Assembly: GCA_958298945.1 (NCBI GenBank)
Contig: OY282610.1
Location: 43,903,667-43,967,666 of the forward strand
Reading direction: 5' to 3'
Origin: Atherix ibis
Taxonomy: Eukaryota; Arthropoda; Insecta; Diptera; Athericidae
Length of the DNA: 64,000 bases
The stretch's first letter is position 1. Each line of letters opens with the position of its first letter. Of the stretch, positions 1 through 10,665 are shown one piece after another. Both the position numbers and the translations under genes were made by a program. A model generated the notes under the pieces. The model was not told where the DNA came from. It did no database searches and saw nothing but the letters and a program-made list of their open reading frames with translations.

Positions 1-17
1 CTTTGAAGTTATTTATA

Positions 18-1305
18 CGAGGGTCGTTCAATAAGTCCTTAGAAAATCCGAGAAATTGCGCTCGTTGTGTCGGTCATTTTTTTTGTAAGTAGCATTGTTG
101 ACAGGAAAGCTGTCAACATTTTAGCTCGATCCATAGCATAGGTCAATTTCTATCGTCGATTAAAGTTAACGACATTTATTTGTGCATAACAATGGAAAAA
201 AGCGAGTTTAGGGCTGTCATCAAACATCTCCATTTGAAAGGCTTAAGCCCGAAAGAAATCAAAGCCGAGTTGGATGCAGTTCATGGCACATCTGCACCTG
301 TGTTTGCGACGGTTTAAAATTGGGTGAATGAATTTAAACGTGGCCGTTCATCCACAAAAGATGAACATCGTTCCGGACGCCCAGTTGAGGTGTCTAGTCC
401 TGAAATCATCGACAAAATCCACGATCTGATTTTGAACGATAGGCGTATTAAAGTGCGCGAATTAGTTGAGGCCACGGGCATATCACAAGGTACAGTCGCT
501 TCAATTTTGCATGAGAAATTGTCTGTGAAAAAAATTTCGGCAAGATGCGTGCCGCGTTTGCTCTCAGAGGAGAATAAGCGCAATTCTGTAGTGGACTCTG
601 AGGCTATGTTGGCACTCTTTCATCGCAATCCTGTCGAATTCCTTCGTCGATATGTCACTGTGGACGAAACCTGGATACACTACTACACTCCACAAACGAA
701 GAGACAGTCATCACAGTGGATTTTCAAGGGTGAACGGGCTCCGAAGAAGGCAAAAACTGTGCCATCGGCCGGCAAGGTGGTGGCCACAGTCTTTTGGGAT
801 TCGCAGGGCATCATTTTTATCGACTACTTGGAAAAAGGAAAAACAATAACAGGAGCGTATTACGCGTCGTTATTGCAACGGTTGAGCGAGAAAATCAAAG
901 AGAAACGCCCCCATCTGAAGAAGAAAAAAATCCTCTTGCATCAGGACAATGCGCGTGCGCACACCTGCGCTGTTTCCATGGCCAAAATTGTGGAATTGAG
1001 AATGGAATTGTTGTAGCATCCCGCTTATTCACCAGATTTGGCCCCGAGTGACTATTTTCTTTTCCCCAATCTGAAGAAATGGCTTGGCGGACGACGGTTC
1101 ACTTCCAACGAGGACGTCATTGCTCAAACGGATGAGTATTTTGAAGAACTTCCGAAATCCTATTTTTTGGACGGGATAAAAATTTTGGAAAAACGGTTGG
1201 AAAAGTATATAGAACTAAAAGGAGATTATGTTGAAAAATAAAAATTTTTTTTTTTTAAAAACAGTTTTTTCCATCTTTTTCTAAGGACTTATTGAACGAC
1301 CCTCG
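18..1305 (+). mobile_element. mariner element, family M1, near full length
   Basis: Terminal inverted repeats are visible: the left end begins CGAGGGTCGTTCAATAAGTC and the right end is its reverse complement. Both ends are flanked by TA (16-17 and 1306-1307), the target duplication expected of mariner. The interior holds one transposase gene on the plus strand. A second, more broken copy of the same family lies at 56408-57610. The clean termini and long frame suggest fairly recent insertion, though the copy cannot make a full transposase. Confidence 0.93.
192..1241 (+). pseudogene. mariner transposase (DD34D) with two in-frame stops
   Basis: From ATG 192 to the terminal TAA the frame is open for 350 codons except for TAA at 315-317 and TAG at 1014-1016. 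The N-terminal third holds the paired-type helix-turn-helix DNA-binding region. The catalytic domain shows VDETW (first Asp), HQDNARAH (second Asp) and SPDLAPSDYF (third Asp), with 34 residues between the second and third. In the family copy at 56.4-57.4 kb the same two codons read TAC and CAG, so each stop here is explained by one base change. No frameshifts were seen. A transposase of about 349 residues would be usual; this copy is a pseudogene. Confidence 0.92.
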
Positions 1306-1494
1306 TATTATGTGATTTGAATCAATAGCTCTCCGACAGTAATTATTATTCCACAAATTAAGCGAAAAGGTGGAGAAAAAATTTTTTTGATAGAATTTTA
1401 CTTATTTGAGTAATAAAATCTGAGATATTATATGCAGAAAAGACCATTTTTTACGCTGAAAATGTTTCTGGCAAATTTTACATCTTTTTTAAAA

Positions 1495-2500
1495 TCACAA
1501 TTTACTAAGATTTTCAGATATTGTCAAATTGGCTGGCTTGCCCTTGTTATCGTCTTCGATTGGTATGGCACCCTTTCGTTTTGGCAAAGTATTCATAATT
1601 GCTTCGGACCACGAGTTACCCTCTCTAACTCGTAGCATTATTTCAAAAACTGAAAATAACAAATTATAATTACAATAATGAATTTTAGAGTTTGGATGGT
1701 GAACAATTTTGCATTTCTATATGAACAAAAGGAGAAGCACTAGTACCGTGCTGCTCCGTTTTACCGTGGTAAGTGCTGAGAACAGTTCGTGTTTTCATAT
1801 GAACATGTTCGCCAAGCGGAAGCCTAGCTGTCTTAATGTTAAGATTGGTAGCACGTTCGTAGCACAGCCCTTTGCGATGATTGTGATCGACGAGACCACC
1901 AATAATGTATACGGTGGACACATTGATCTCTTCTAAAACGTTCGTCGAATCACTTGTCAAATAAATAATCTCATTATTGGGGAATAGTTTGACGTAAGGT
2001 TCGTATAACCACTGAACATGCCAATTCTCATATCCGTCATTTCGTTTTAGGCATTCATGAATTTTCCCATTCTCCTTGAGACCGACAAAGTACAATGTAC
2101 AAGGGGAACTTGATCGTCTGTTTATTGTGTATATTCTCAGAAGTTGTTGGACGCACTTGCAGATATCTTTATCGCTCATCAAATCATCAAATTCCAAATC
2201 GACAGCCAACTTGAACGAGCCCTCGCTCGGCTTCATCTTCTGTAGAGCTTTCCGACTTGGTCCAATTCTAGTCGGAAGACCCTGCGCGCGTGCTTCTAAA
2301 ATTTTCTGTTTCTGCCGTTCGCGTTCTTTCAGCCGTTTTTCCTTCTTTTGTGCTAAATATTTTTCCAATTTTCGCAATCGTTTAACTTGCCTTTTGGACA
2401 TATGTTTTTCCGTTGGTTCAACATTAACATCAGTAGCTGTTGTCTCCTTATTACTCAACAAACTATTATCTGACATTAATTCAATTGTTTCTTCAGGCAT
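1495..2500 (-). CDS. tRNA (guanine(9)-N1)-methyltransferase, TRMT10 family, two exons
   Basis: Joined exons 2500-1765 and 1649-1495 give 296 residues. The Trm10/TRMT10 family methylates N1 of G9 in tRNA with S-adenosylmethionine, using a SPOUT fold. Residues 35-70 are a Lys/Arg-rich helical stretch typical of the family's tRNA-binding N-terminus. The SPOUT domain runs from about 90 to 280, with YIIGGLVDHNHRKGL at 198-212 holding the conserved Asp (D205), then KTARLPLG. The exon junction creates STYH-VFEIM, and the second exon gives SWSEAIMNTLPKRKGA, both matching the family's C-terminus. The ATG at 2500 sits in an AAAATG context. Length is near that of animal TRMT10A (roughly 320-340). It could be TRMT10A or the closely similar TRMT10B; TRMT10A is favoured. 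Confidence 0.93.
1650..1764 (-). other. 115-bp intron of the TRMT10-family gene
   Basis: On the minus strand the donor is CACG|GTAAAAC and the acceptor is TTATTTTCAG|TTTTTGAA. Splicing restores His-Val-Phe-Glu, a conserved TRMT10 stretch. Without splicing the frame runs on for 26 residues of non-conserved sequence and stops at 1685, so the unspliced frame is not the real end of the protein. Confidence 0.9.
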
Positions 2501-2717
2501 TTTCTTTTAAATATAACCAAATAAATAAATTTATAAAAATATATAAGCAATCACATAGAAAATACACGTTTCTGTCTTTTGACATTTCGTATTTGACAGT
2601 CAACAATTTCAGATACAGGGCTGTCCAAATGCCGCAAACAAAACAATTTATCCATGACTAGAACACATTAGAACAGTTCGGAATAGTTTTCATTCATTCT
2701 GCAGTTGTCATTGCTAA

Positions 2718-3047
2718 TAGCTGTATTCCATTGGACCAATTTTGCTACAGCGCTGTAGACTCTCAATAAAATGAACATATCACTTACAGCAGTAAAATAC
2801 AATCTCACAATAGTCACCGACAATACCGAGTTTATTCACATATAAACAATAAAAACAAAAATATGACATTTCAACATAACCAACAAACCCGCAAATATAT
2901 CTATTTTCACTGTAGCAACTACAATCCACCAACCGTACATTGTATGCGTAACTCCAAATGAAAATTACTGCTCTGTTCGAGGTAATGTAGATGATGAAAG
3001 ATACACAACTAGTGTAGTAGCAAAATTGGTCCAATGGAATACAGCTA
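2718..3047. repeat. 330-bp element with 31-bp perfect inverted termini
   Basis: Positions 2718-2748 and 3017-3047 are exact reverse complements over 31 bases. The left arm runs into a second perfect palindrome, CTACAGCGCTGTAG, at 2745-2758. No coding capacity was recognised between the arms. It could be a MITE or the remains of an inverted duplication. No obvious target-site duplication flanks it. It lies upstream of the TRMT10-family gene. Confidence 0.6.
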
Positions 3048-3606
3048 ATGTTACTGTATAATAACGCCGTAAATTTCAGAAAAAGAGTACACAACATCTA
3101 AATGCAATTGTAATTAGAGAAATAATTTATTGTGAGAATTAACGCAGTTTCATTTATTTGGAAGCGCAATTGTTCTTATAATGAAATTTTTCTTCCTCGG
3201 TCTCAAAAACGATAGGAAAACTTCATAAATCTCTAAAAGCACAGATGTAGACAAAACTGACAAATACGCCATATACGGAACTTTTTGGAAACAAAATTAT
3301 TTGCAAAGCAGAAAAGAGAAAATGTTTTAGAAATCCTCTCACCAGACATACGTGTATGAAGTTCGTAGCGTATTAATAACACTATACATTTCGAAAGAAA
3401 AGAAGAAGCAGAATTTATATTTTTCTTTCCCATTGTATCAAATGTTCGGTGACTTCTTCTTTTGCGGTACAATGCAATGAAGATCGTTAAACTGTGTAGG
3501 TTAGAATATTACTGATTGCGCTGCTATGTGCTGTCTATTTCTTCCAACTGAATAATAAAGAATGTATGAACGTTTGTGTGTGTTTCTTTTTAAAAATTCC
3601 ATTTTT
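3048..3606. other. non-coding AT-rich spacer
   Basis: No gene, RNA or repeat family was recognised here. Open frames on either strand are short and show no protein-like composition. Confidence 0.4.
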
Positions 3607-3970
3607 GGTATGATTTTCGCATATGAATACAACATTTTCTGGATTAATTATTGCAGAAGCGGCGAAAAATCGTAACGCTTGCTCACTTTTGTGTAGATAT
3701 TTTTATGTAGACATGACACCCACTGACATCTACTTTTCGTAATAGAAATTTATAGAATTGCAAAAGCATAATTTATGTATATTCATTTTAATTCACTTAT
3801 TGGAAACAAAAATCCAATTTAAACACAACGACAGGTAATTGAATATCAAGCGCTTAAATTTTATAAACTTTCGGAAAGTTTTCAAACACGCCATTCTCCA
3901 TGAAAGTGGTAGCATATCGAATTGCTTGCATACTTTTGTTGTTTTTCGAGTTGTTATTTTGACAATTGTA
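3607..3970 (+). repeat. R element, partial copy (left part)
   Basis: Closely similar to 12768-13200 of the complete R copy: both carry the stretch around AAGCGGCGA(A/G)AAATCGTA, the TGACACCCACTGACATCTA stretch and the GAAAGTGGTA stretch. Similarity stops near 3970, where a transposase C-terminus begins. Confidence 0.6.
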
Positions 3971-4093
3971 GCCTTGAAAGACAACTTTACACGTGTTATT
4001 AGCGAGATACCAGCCGAGAATTGGACTTCTCGAATGGATAACTTAAAACGTAGTTGTGACCAATATTTACATGAAACAATCTTAAGCAAATAA
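3971..4093 (+). pseudogene. C-terminal fragment of a mariner-like (DD41D-type) transposase
   Basis: The frame reads ALKDNF..ISEIPAENWTSRMDNLKRSCDQ.. and ends HETILSK-stop. This matches the C-terminal end of the DD41D transposases found elsewhere in this window: an alpha-helical EIPAE..W..RM..L..S..Q.LHE block followed immediately by the stop. No catalytic region is left upstream; R-element sequence takes its place. A T-rich tail follows to about 4270. This is a truncated remnant. Confidence 0.55.
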
Positions 4094-4542
4094 ATTGCAA
4101 GCATAGATTTATCGATTAAAGTAAAATTTTCATACACTCTTTCAAATTTTGTTCGGTTTTTTTTTGTTGAAAATTTGAAAACCAAGCACTTAAAAAATCA
4201 TCGGTAAAATAAAATTGCCCCTATCTGAAAAAGATGCATTTCAGCAGTATGCATGTGTGAGTAACTTTAAGGTTGTTTTCCGTTGTTTGACTTCGAGTTA
4301 GATTAAAGAAAACCTATGTAGGCCCGTACCTCAGATTTTCGTAAAAGTATGGTATACACAATTTTTTGGTTGAATTATTGCAAAAGCGGCGAGAAATCGT
4401 AATGCTTGCATACTTTTGTGTAGATTTTTTTATGTAGACATGACACCCACTGATAACAAGTTGTTATTTTGACACTTATCGGAAAATGCAAGTGAAAGTG
4501 TGATTTTTATGTTTTTTTGTAGTATTTACGAAAAAGTAAGTA

Positions 4543-5447
4543 TAGGGTTTTCGAATAAGAGTGATATGATTCCTTTAAAAAAAAAAACACAAATTGTTAA
4601 GGAAATTCAAATGTTTTTTAATTAATGTGAAGTATAATCAATACAATCAAGTTCTTAATAAAACGTCATTCAAATGGCCTCCAGGACTTCTTTTGCAGGA
4701 ACGAATTCGATGAAACCAATTTTCGAGCACTTTTTCTACTAAATCAAGTCGTACATGTATGTCATGAATAGCACGTTCAATATTGACTTATAAAGCTTGA
4801 AGAGAGTCTGGTTTATTGATAAAGACCAATGACTTCAAAATACCATACAAGAAATAGTCTAATGGTGTTAAATCACAACTTCTTGGAGGCCATTCAATGT
4901 CACAATTTCTTGAAATAACCGAATCTCCAAACTTTTCTCGCAATAATTTGGTTGTTGCACGTGCTGTGTGGCACGTAGCCCCATCTTGTTGGAACCAGAT
5001 GTTGTCAAGATCAAATTCTTCCAATTTCGGCCATAAAAAGTTGGTAATCATCGATCTATACCGCTCTCCATTAACAGTAACGGTGTTACCAGCTTCATTT
5101 CGAAAGAAGTACGGACCGATGATTCCACCAGACCAAAAACCACACCAAACTGTCAATTTAGGAGAATGTAATGGGTGTTCATGAATAATTTGTGTATTTT
5201 CTTCGCACCAGAATCGACAGTTTTGTTTATTTATCGCACCACTCAGATGGAAGTGAGCGCACGAAAAGTTGCAATTGGAGAACGATTATTTTGATAATAA
5301 AATTGAATAATTTGTAAATATTGTTTTTGCGTATTTCTCTACATGATGGAATTGTTAACATTACTGAATACAATGAAAAAAAAACAGACATATTAAAAAG
5401 GCCGAAACGTCACTTAGAAATCATATCACTCTTATTGGAAAACCCTG
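4543..5447 (-). mobile_element. DD41D mariner-like element (family M2), internally deleted
   Basis: Ends are TAGGGTTTTCGAATAAGAGT on the left and, read inward, CAGGGTTTTCCAATAAGAGT on the right, flanked by TA at 4541-4542 and 5448-5449. The unoccupied homologous site is AAGTATTTATAT at about 13265-13276, which confirms insertion with TA duplication. Compared with the copy at 34628-35744 it lacks the middle of the transposase, so it is non-autonomous. Confidence 0.9.
4788..5156 (-). pseudogene. DD41D transposase fragment (catalytic half)
   Basis: The fragment reads VTVNGERYR, then WFQQDGATCHTARA (second catalytic Asp), then PPRSCDLTPLDYFLYG (third catalytic Asp). There are 41 residues between these two aspartates, which defines the DD41D branch (rosa-like) of the mariner superfamily. 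The N-terminal DNA-binding region and the first Asp are missing through internal deletion. The C-terminus continues in another frame toward 4670. It cannot encode an active enzyme. Confidence 0.85.
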
Positions 5448-6442
5448 TATTTATATGAATATTTATATTATTGATAATATTTAATAGGAAGTTTTTATTT
5501 CAGAAAATGAATTGTTTTATAAAGGGTTGCTGGTAATTTCAACGAAATGAGGAAGCCGTTGACATATTAATTTTTACTACAGAAATTAACAAAAATTTAG
5601 TTTGTTATGTGTTTAATTGGCTTTTAATGATTTATTTTGTACAAAAAGTGGTTAAAAAGTGAAAAGTTCCGCACTCAATAAATGTAAACAAATGTGATAT
5701 TGACAGTTCAATGTTTACCAGAAAATAGTTCAGTGCCGGTATACGTAAAGTATGTGTAAGAAAATTTAAGGGAAATAATTTTTCAGTCTGTTCTCCATTG
5801 TTGTTTTCATTGAAATAAAATATATTCCGTAGTCTTATTATTTAAATAAATTTCTTTGTATTTGTGCTTTCGCTTGCTCTATTAGACCATTTTGTAATGC
5901 ATTTACTAAATAATAAATTTTTCAATTTTTTTTAGAATATTAGTTATTAATTATTTTAAGTACATTAAATTTTCCACCTTGTAATTTAGTTTTAAAACAT
6001 TTGCTATAATTTTTTATACAACTTATCTTCTGTATTATTAAGAATTTGATGTAATGTTCTATGTAATTATGGCTTTAAATTTAAATGCACATGTCTATGT
6101 GTTATAAATTACCATTTCAATTCACAAACACATATTTATATTATAAAAAAGTTTTAAATATCGACAAATGCTCGTTCAACATTAAAATTTATATTTACGA
6201 AGTTGTGGTGTGGTTTTAATTTCAATATAAGATTTTTATTTGTGCATTTTATAGAAAATATCTATTTGTTTACGCATAAATAACATCACATATGAAAATG
6301 GTTTTAAACGAATGGGCAACAAAGCCCACTGATTTACGCCGTTTCTGTTATTTTACATATGTTTGCATTCTTACGAATGGATTGCCAACAAAATTTGGAG
6401 AGAATTTTTGTGTAGAGTCCTATCCAGTTCTTCTATAATCTA

Positions 6443-6927
6443 AGTTCCGCATCTACTGACCAAATGACATTTAACATCTTTGGGCATGCTTAGACAAACG
6501 GACTTGACCAACAGTGGAATAAAATACTCGTATATCCTCCCACACATTGACTTAACGCTAGTAACCTAGTCTACTTAACAACCACCCAAAAATTCTGGGC
6601 AAAGAAACTTCTCACATTCTCATTTAGTCATACTCCACTTACAAATGATTTCCACTTCGGTCACCAACTCAAAATTTGCAATATTTTAAATGAACGCCAT
6701 TTAATTCCGATTTTCTTTCTGAGACGTATTCTTTCTATTGTCCTTTTTCAAATCCTATTTTCAACTTTCTCAAAAAATATTTTCTTCAATTTCTGACTAT
6801 TCCCTCCAATTAACTATCGCTAATTTTTTTCTTTACGGAATCTGACAATGTGAACATGCGCAAAATATGAAGTTACCTAACGGCCCCGAAAAAAATATTA
6901 TTTAGACCATTTTAAATAACCAAAAAA
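6443..6927. other. non-coding spacer
   Basis: No gene or repeat recognised between two R-element segments. Confidence 0.35.
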
Positions 6928-7075
6928 TCTATTTGTTTATGCATAAATAACATCACATATTAATAAATGGTTTTAAACGAACCGCTTCAATCGCATAACT
7001 GAAGTTTAAAATTGGCTCCCACTGATTTACGGCATTACTGTTACAATATTTTGCATGTGGCTGCGTTCTACGAGA
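6928..7075 (+). repeat. R element, short right-end fragment
   Basis: Similar to 14103-14230 of the intact R copy, including CGCATAAATAACATCACATA-like sequence and TGGTTTTAAACGAA followed by CCCACTGATTTACG. It ends against the LINE that begins near 7100. Confidence 0.5.
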
Positions 7076-7099
7076 CGAAGCGTCTAGTGCTCCTACCAA

Positions 7100-9180
7100 A
7101 GGAAAAGGGGCTACTTGAGGACTCTTCGTTATTCCGCCTTATTTGTTGCTGTACACGGCTGGTAAAACCCTCGAACGCATTCTACGAAATCGATTGGTGG
7201 AATTAACCGAGGGGCAGAGGGGCTTATCTACACTTCAATTTGGCTTCAAGAGGGCTCGCTCTACCTTGGATGCTATTGATTTGGTCGTTGGCATAGCGCG
7301 TAAAGCTATCAAGGGCAAAAGGTAGAAAAAGGGCTCTATTATAACTCTTGATGTGAAGAAGGCTTCCAACTCGGCGAGATGGGATCATATTCTTGACGCC
7401 CTGTGCTCAATGGGTGTTCCGGAGTACATTATGAGGATAATAGAAGACTACCTAACTATAAGAATTCTATTGCACAGGACGATCTGTGGGGAGAGATTAT
7501 ACAGAATCACGAGGGGTATCCCTCAAGTATCAGTTCTAGGGCCTCTGTTGTGAAATGTCATACATGATGGTATTCTCAGGCTTCATATCACAGAGAAGGG
7601 GGAAATCATCGCATGTGCTGACGATTTTACTGTGGTCGTAGTGGCCAAATGCGTGGAAGAATAGAACAGATGTATAATGAGACTGTCTCTTCAGTTTCCG
7701 CCCCGGCGGCTGTATGTTAAGTATATACCAGCTTATCATCCCAATGATGGCAAAAACATATAGCTAACAAGGGGTAAAATTAGAAATCCGATAGTAGATA
7801 TGCCGCGGCTGGTGTGATGTGTTATTGTAAATTGCAATTCACATGATTCCTCCAATGGGAGCATGGTGCATGGTACAAAAAGTCCGAGCGGTGTCTAGGA
7901 ACTTATAAGGTTTCTGACCGTAGCTCTTTGAGCGGAGTATAAACCTTAGCATTCTTAAACAATAAATTAGTACCACAGGAATCTAGGGGCCCCGTGGTAA
8001 TAGTGTAATTGCTGTGCTTGAAAATATAGAGAGGTGCTTCGGCATTTACGTGGTGGTTGTGGTTGATACCTACATCGCGGGTACAATCTGCGGATCGCTG
8101 GTGGGAGATATTGGTAATTATCTCTGGCGCTGTCACTACTTATGATAGCAGAGGTTTAGATAGGCCTCGCCGTAAGCAGTTGGAGTAATCAGCTTGTAAC
8201 TGTTAACTGACAGCTAACAATCAGTTATTGTCGTTCGCTGATTGAGCGTATCTCAATCGCTATGGTCGTAGGCGACTCGTCGTATTATGTCTAACGATAG
8301 GTATATCACGTAAACTAAAAATAATTATTCTGTCTCTTCAGTTCGAAGCCGGTTTCTGGCAGCTGTTCTTAGCCTTACGGACCATAAGACAGAGGCAGTT
8401 CTAATTACGGGCAGGAAGAGAAGAGAGAATATCACCATTAGTGATGACACAAGGCTGTGGTTTCAGGAGCACCTACTATATGTTGGTAAGAAGGCTGCTG
8501 GGTCACCCCAGATGGCGCCGGCGATCTTAATGCCGAACCTTTGGGCATCCAGGAAGAGCAGAAGAACCCTTTCGGCGATCGTGGTCGGGTCTATCCTGCT
8601 GTATGCTGCGCCAATATGGGCGGATGGGTTGATTAGAGTAACCTACATACGTGGAGCTTCTGAACAGTGCCATTTGTATTATGGCCATATTGATATTAAT
8701 TGAAATACTGGCAGATGAGCGGCAGAGGTTGTACCGACGGAAAGACCGGTGTGATGCTGTGGCGCAATCGGTGGCACGTACGGAGGAAAGAAATGAGTCC
8801 AAGAGGAGGTGGCAAAATCATTGGGATAATGGCAATGATGGCAGATGGACCCACCGTCTTACCTCGGCTGTGAATCTATGGATAGACCGACGATATGATG
8901 ATGTTGGGACACGGATGTTGTTGGGCTCACCAATTCCGCTTTAAATTGGATTCTAGCCCAATGTTGTGACGGCATGGTGGAGAGCGCGGTGCACGTGTTC
9001 TTTTACTGCACCCGATTCAATGCGGAAAGGGAAGAGGCTCGGAAGTACACTGGCGGACCTCTGATACCGGACAATGTAGTGGCTCTGATATTGAACTCGG
9101 GAACGGGCTGGGAGGCTTTTAAAGTCCTTACGACAACCGCCCTAAAAAATTACATCTGAAAGAGCGTGAAATAAAGCCAT
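7100..9180 (+). mobile_element. degenerate R1-like non-LTR retrotransposon (5' truncated)
   Basis: Pieces of one reverse-transcriptase polyprotein can be followed across three frames: KTLERILRNRLVE and QFGFKRARSTLDAI (early palm), LDVKKASNSARWD (a decayed catalytic motif A), RGIPQVSVLGPLL (motif B) and ACADDFTVVV (catalytic Asp pair). After the nested insert at 7697-8329 come HKTEAVLITGRK, then RWTHRLTSAVNLWIDRR and VESAVHVFFYCTRF, the C-terminal region usual in R1-type elements. Stops and frameshifts are frequent. The N-terminal ORF1 and endonuclease are absent. This is an old dead copy. Confidence 0.8.
7697..8329 (+). mobile_element. LINE 3'-end insertion nested in the R1-like LINE
   Basis: The 14-base sequence CTGTCTCTTCAGTT occurs at 7683-7696 and again at 8330-8343, at the two edges of the block: a target-site duplication. 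The inside matches 3'-UTR sequence at 45020-45310 and 46190-46550 (for example TGACCGTAGCTC.., ATATCGCGGGTA.., GGATCGCTGGTGGGAGATA). It is non-coding and 5'-truncated, as is normal for target-primed insertion. Confidence 0.85.
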
Positions 9181-10169
9181 AGTGATAATTCACCAGAGTA
9201 GTAATTTCGATCAATCCCTGCCCCACGAAGTAATGCCTGACGGCGATTCCGTGATTGATATGGATATGTGATCTATATGTAAGGTGGTTTTAGTGTACTA
9301 AAGTAAAAAACAAATATAACAAAAAAACAACAGAAAAACCTGAAAATATTGATGCAGTGACGCAGAGTGTTGCTGAATATTCGCGTATCTCTTATATACG
9401 CCGTGCAAAAGAATTGGGAATATTTCCATCATGTTTGTTAGAAATTCTCGAAAAATATTTGCTTTTTTTGATTTTTCTCGAAAAAGATTTGCCGTTTAAA
9501 ATTCAATTAATACAACAGTTGCAGGTAAATTACTATGAACGGCGGCGAGACTGGAGTGCTCGACTTCTACAGTTCCGTATAGGCGACCACCATTTTTGGT
9601 AAAAAATCATTATAAGCGACGAAGCAGACTTTGATTTGGTTGGCTTTGTTAATAAACAGAATAGATGCTATTGAGGTACTGAAAACCCTCAACTGATACA
9701 CCAAAGACCACCACACATTCGATGAGTGACATTATGGTGTGTCATTTGGGCCGGCAATATCATTGGCTCATATTGCTTTGAGGATGCTGAAGGCAATGCT
9801 GTAACAGTATACGAGGTCTGTTCAAAAAGTATCGCGAATTTTGAATTTTTTGTGGCGTTATGTTGGTACTCATGTCTCTCACTTATGCCGACAAGTTCGG
9901 TCATTTTGAATGTTCAGTTCATTTTTGATAGCTGCTTTGCTTGCACGTATTTTAACTCGTCTTCGCTTTTTGCTCATTCCAAAAAAAGGATCAAAAAATC
10001 TGTATCAAATTTTGTGTGAAAAACAAAATTGCGTAATTAATTTTTTAATTTCCGAATGTTGACTGTGGAACATGGTGAAGCTACCTTGGACGGAAACAAC
10101 GTTTTTCGGTGGTACAAAATGTTCTCAGAGGGCCGAGAAGATGTGAACGACGAAAAGCCAAGTTTGGTC

Positions 10170-10665
10170 GAATGTGAAGGTTTTTCTTACAGTTTTCTTC
10201 GATTGCAGGGGCGTGGTGCATCCTGAGTTTTTGCCCCAGGGTAGAACGGGCAATAAGGAATATTACCTGCAAGTTACGCGCAAGTTGCGTGAAGCAATCC
10301 GCCAGAAACGCCCGGATTTGTAGAAGAACAAAAAGTGGCTTTTGCACCATGATAACGCCTCTACTCACGCACCGTTGCTTGTGCGCGAATTTTTTGCCAA
10401 AAACAACACACTTAGAATGTCGCAGCCACCGTATTCCCCAGATCTGGCCCCCTGTGACTTTTCCTTGTTCCGAAACTGAAAATCCCCATGAAAGGACGAC
10501 GCTACGCTACGATTGAGGAGATAAAAAAATCATTTTTTGTGATCTTGTTCAGGAGCTGAACAAGATCACAAAAAATGATTTTTTGAAGTGCTTCGAGGAT
10601 TGGAAAAAACATTGGCACAAGTGTATAATATCTGGTGGGGATTACTTGGAAGGGGACAAAATAGA
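10170..10665 (+). pseudogene. transposase fragment of the nested mariner M3
   Basis: Readable blocks are VVHPEFLPQGRTGNKEYYLQ, HHDNASTHAPLLVREF (second Asp) and QPPYSPDLAPCDFSLF (third Asp, DD34D spacing), then CFEDWKKHWHKCIISGGDY near the C-terminus. Stops occur (for example TAG after RQKRPDL). The DNA-binding half and first Asp are lost. A 29-bp perfect hairpin at 10524-10584 interrupts the C-terminal part. Confidence 0.8.
10524..10584. repeat. perfect 29-bp hairpin with 3-base loop
   Basis: 10524-10552 and 10556-10584 are exact reverse complements around the loop GAG. The right arm fits the mariner coding sequence (it runs into LKCFEDWKK); the left arm looks like an inverted copy of it. 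Confidence 0.9.

Larger units (their letters stand above)
4299..6442 (+). repeat. R element, copy split by a DD41D mariner
   Basis: Starts TAGATTAAAGAA and ends TTCTATAATCTA, like the intact R copy at 12750-14305. Removing the mariner at 4543-5447 leaves about 1.24 kb, so it also lacks roughly 300 bases compared with the intact copy, near 4462. No open frame of note and no recognised protein. It is probably a non-autonomous DNA element. Confidence 0.65.

Noticed and set aside
314..583. Open frame on the minus strand opposite the M1 transposase
   Set aside because: It is the antisense shadow of the helix-turn-helix coding region; the same shadow appears at 57046-57315 opposite the second copy.
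1709..2510. Plus-strand frames across the TRMT10-family gene
   Set aside because: They are antisense to the conserved methyltransferase and show no protein-like signature.
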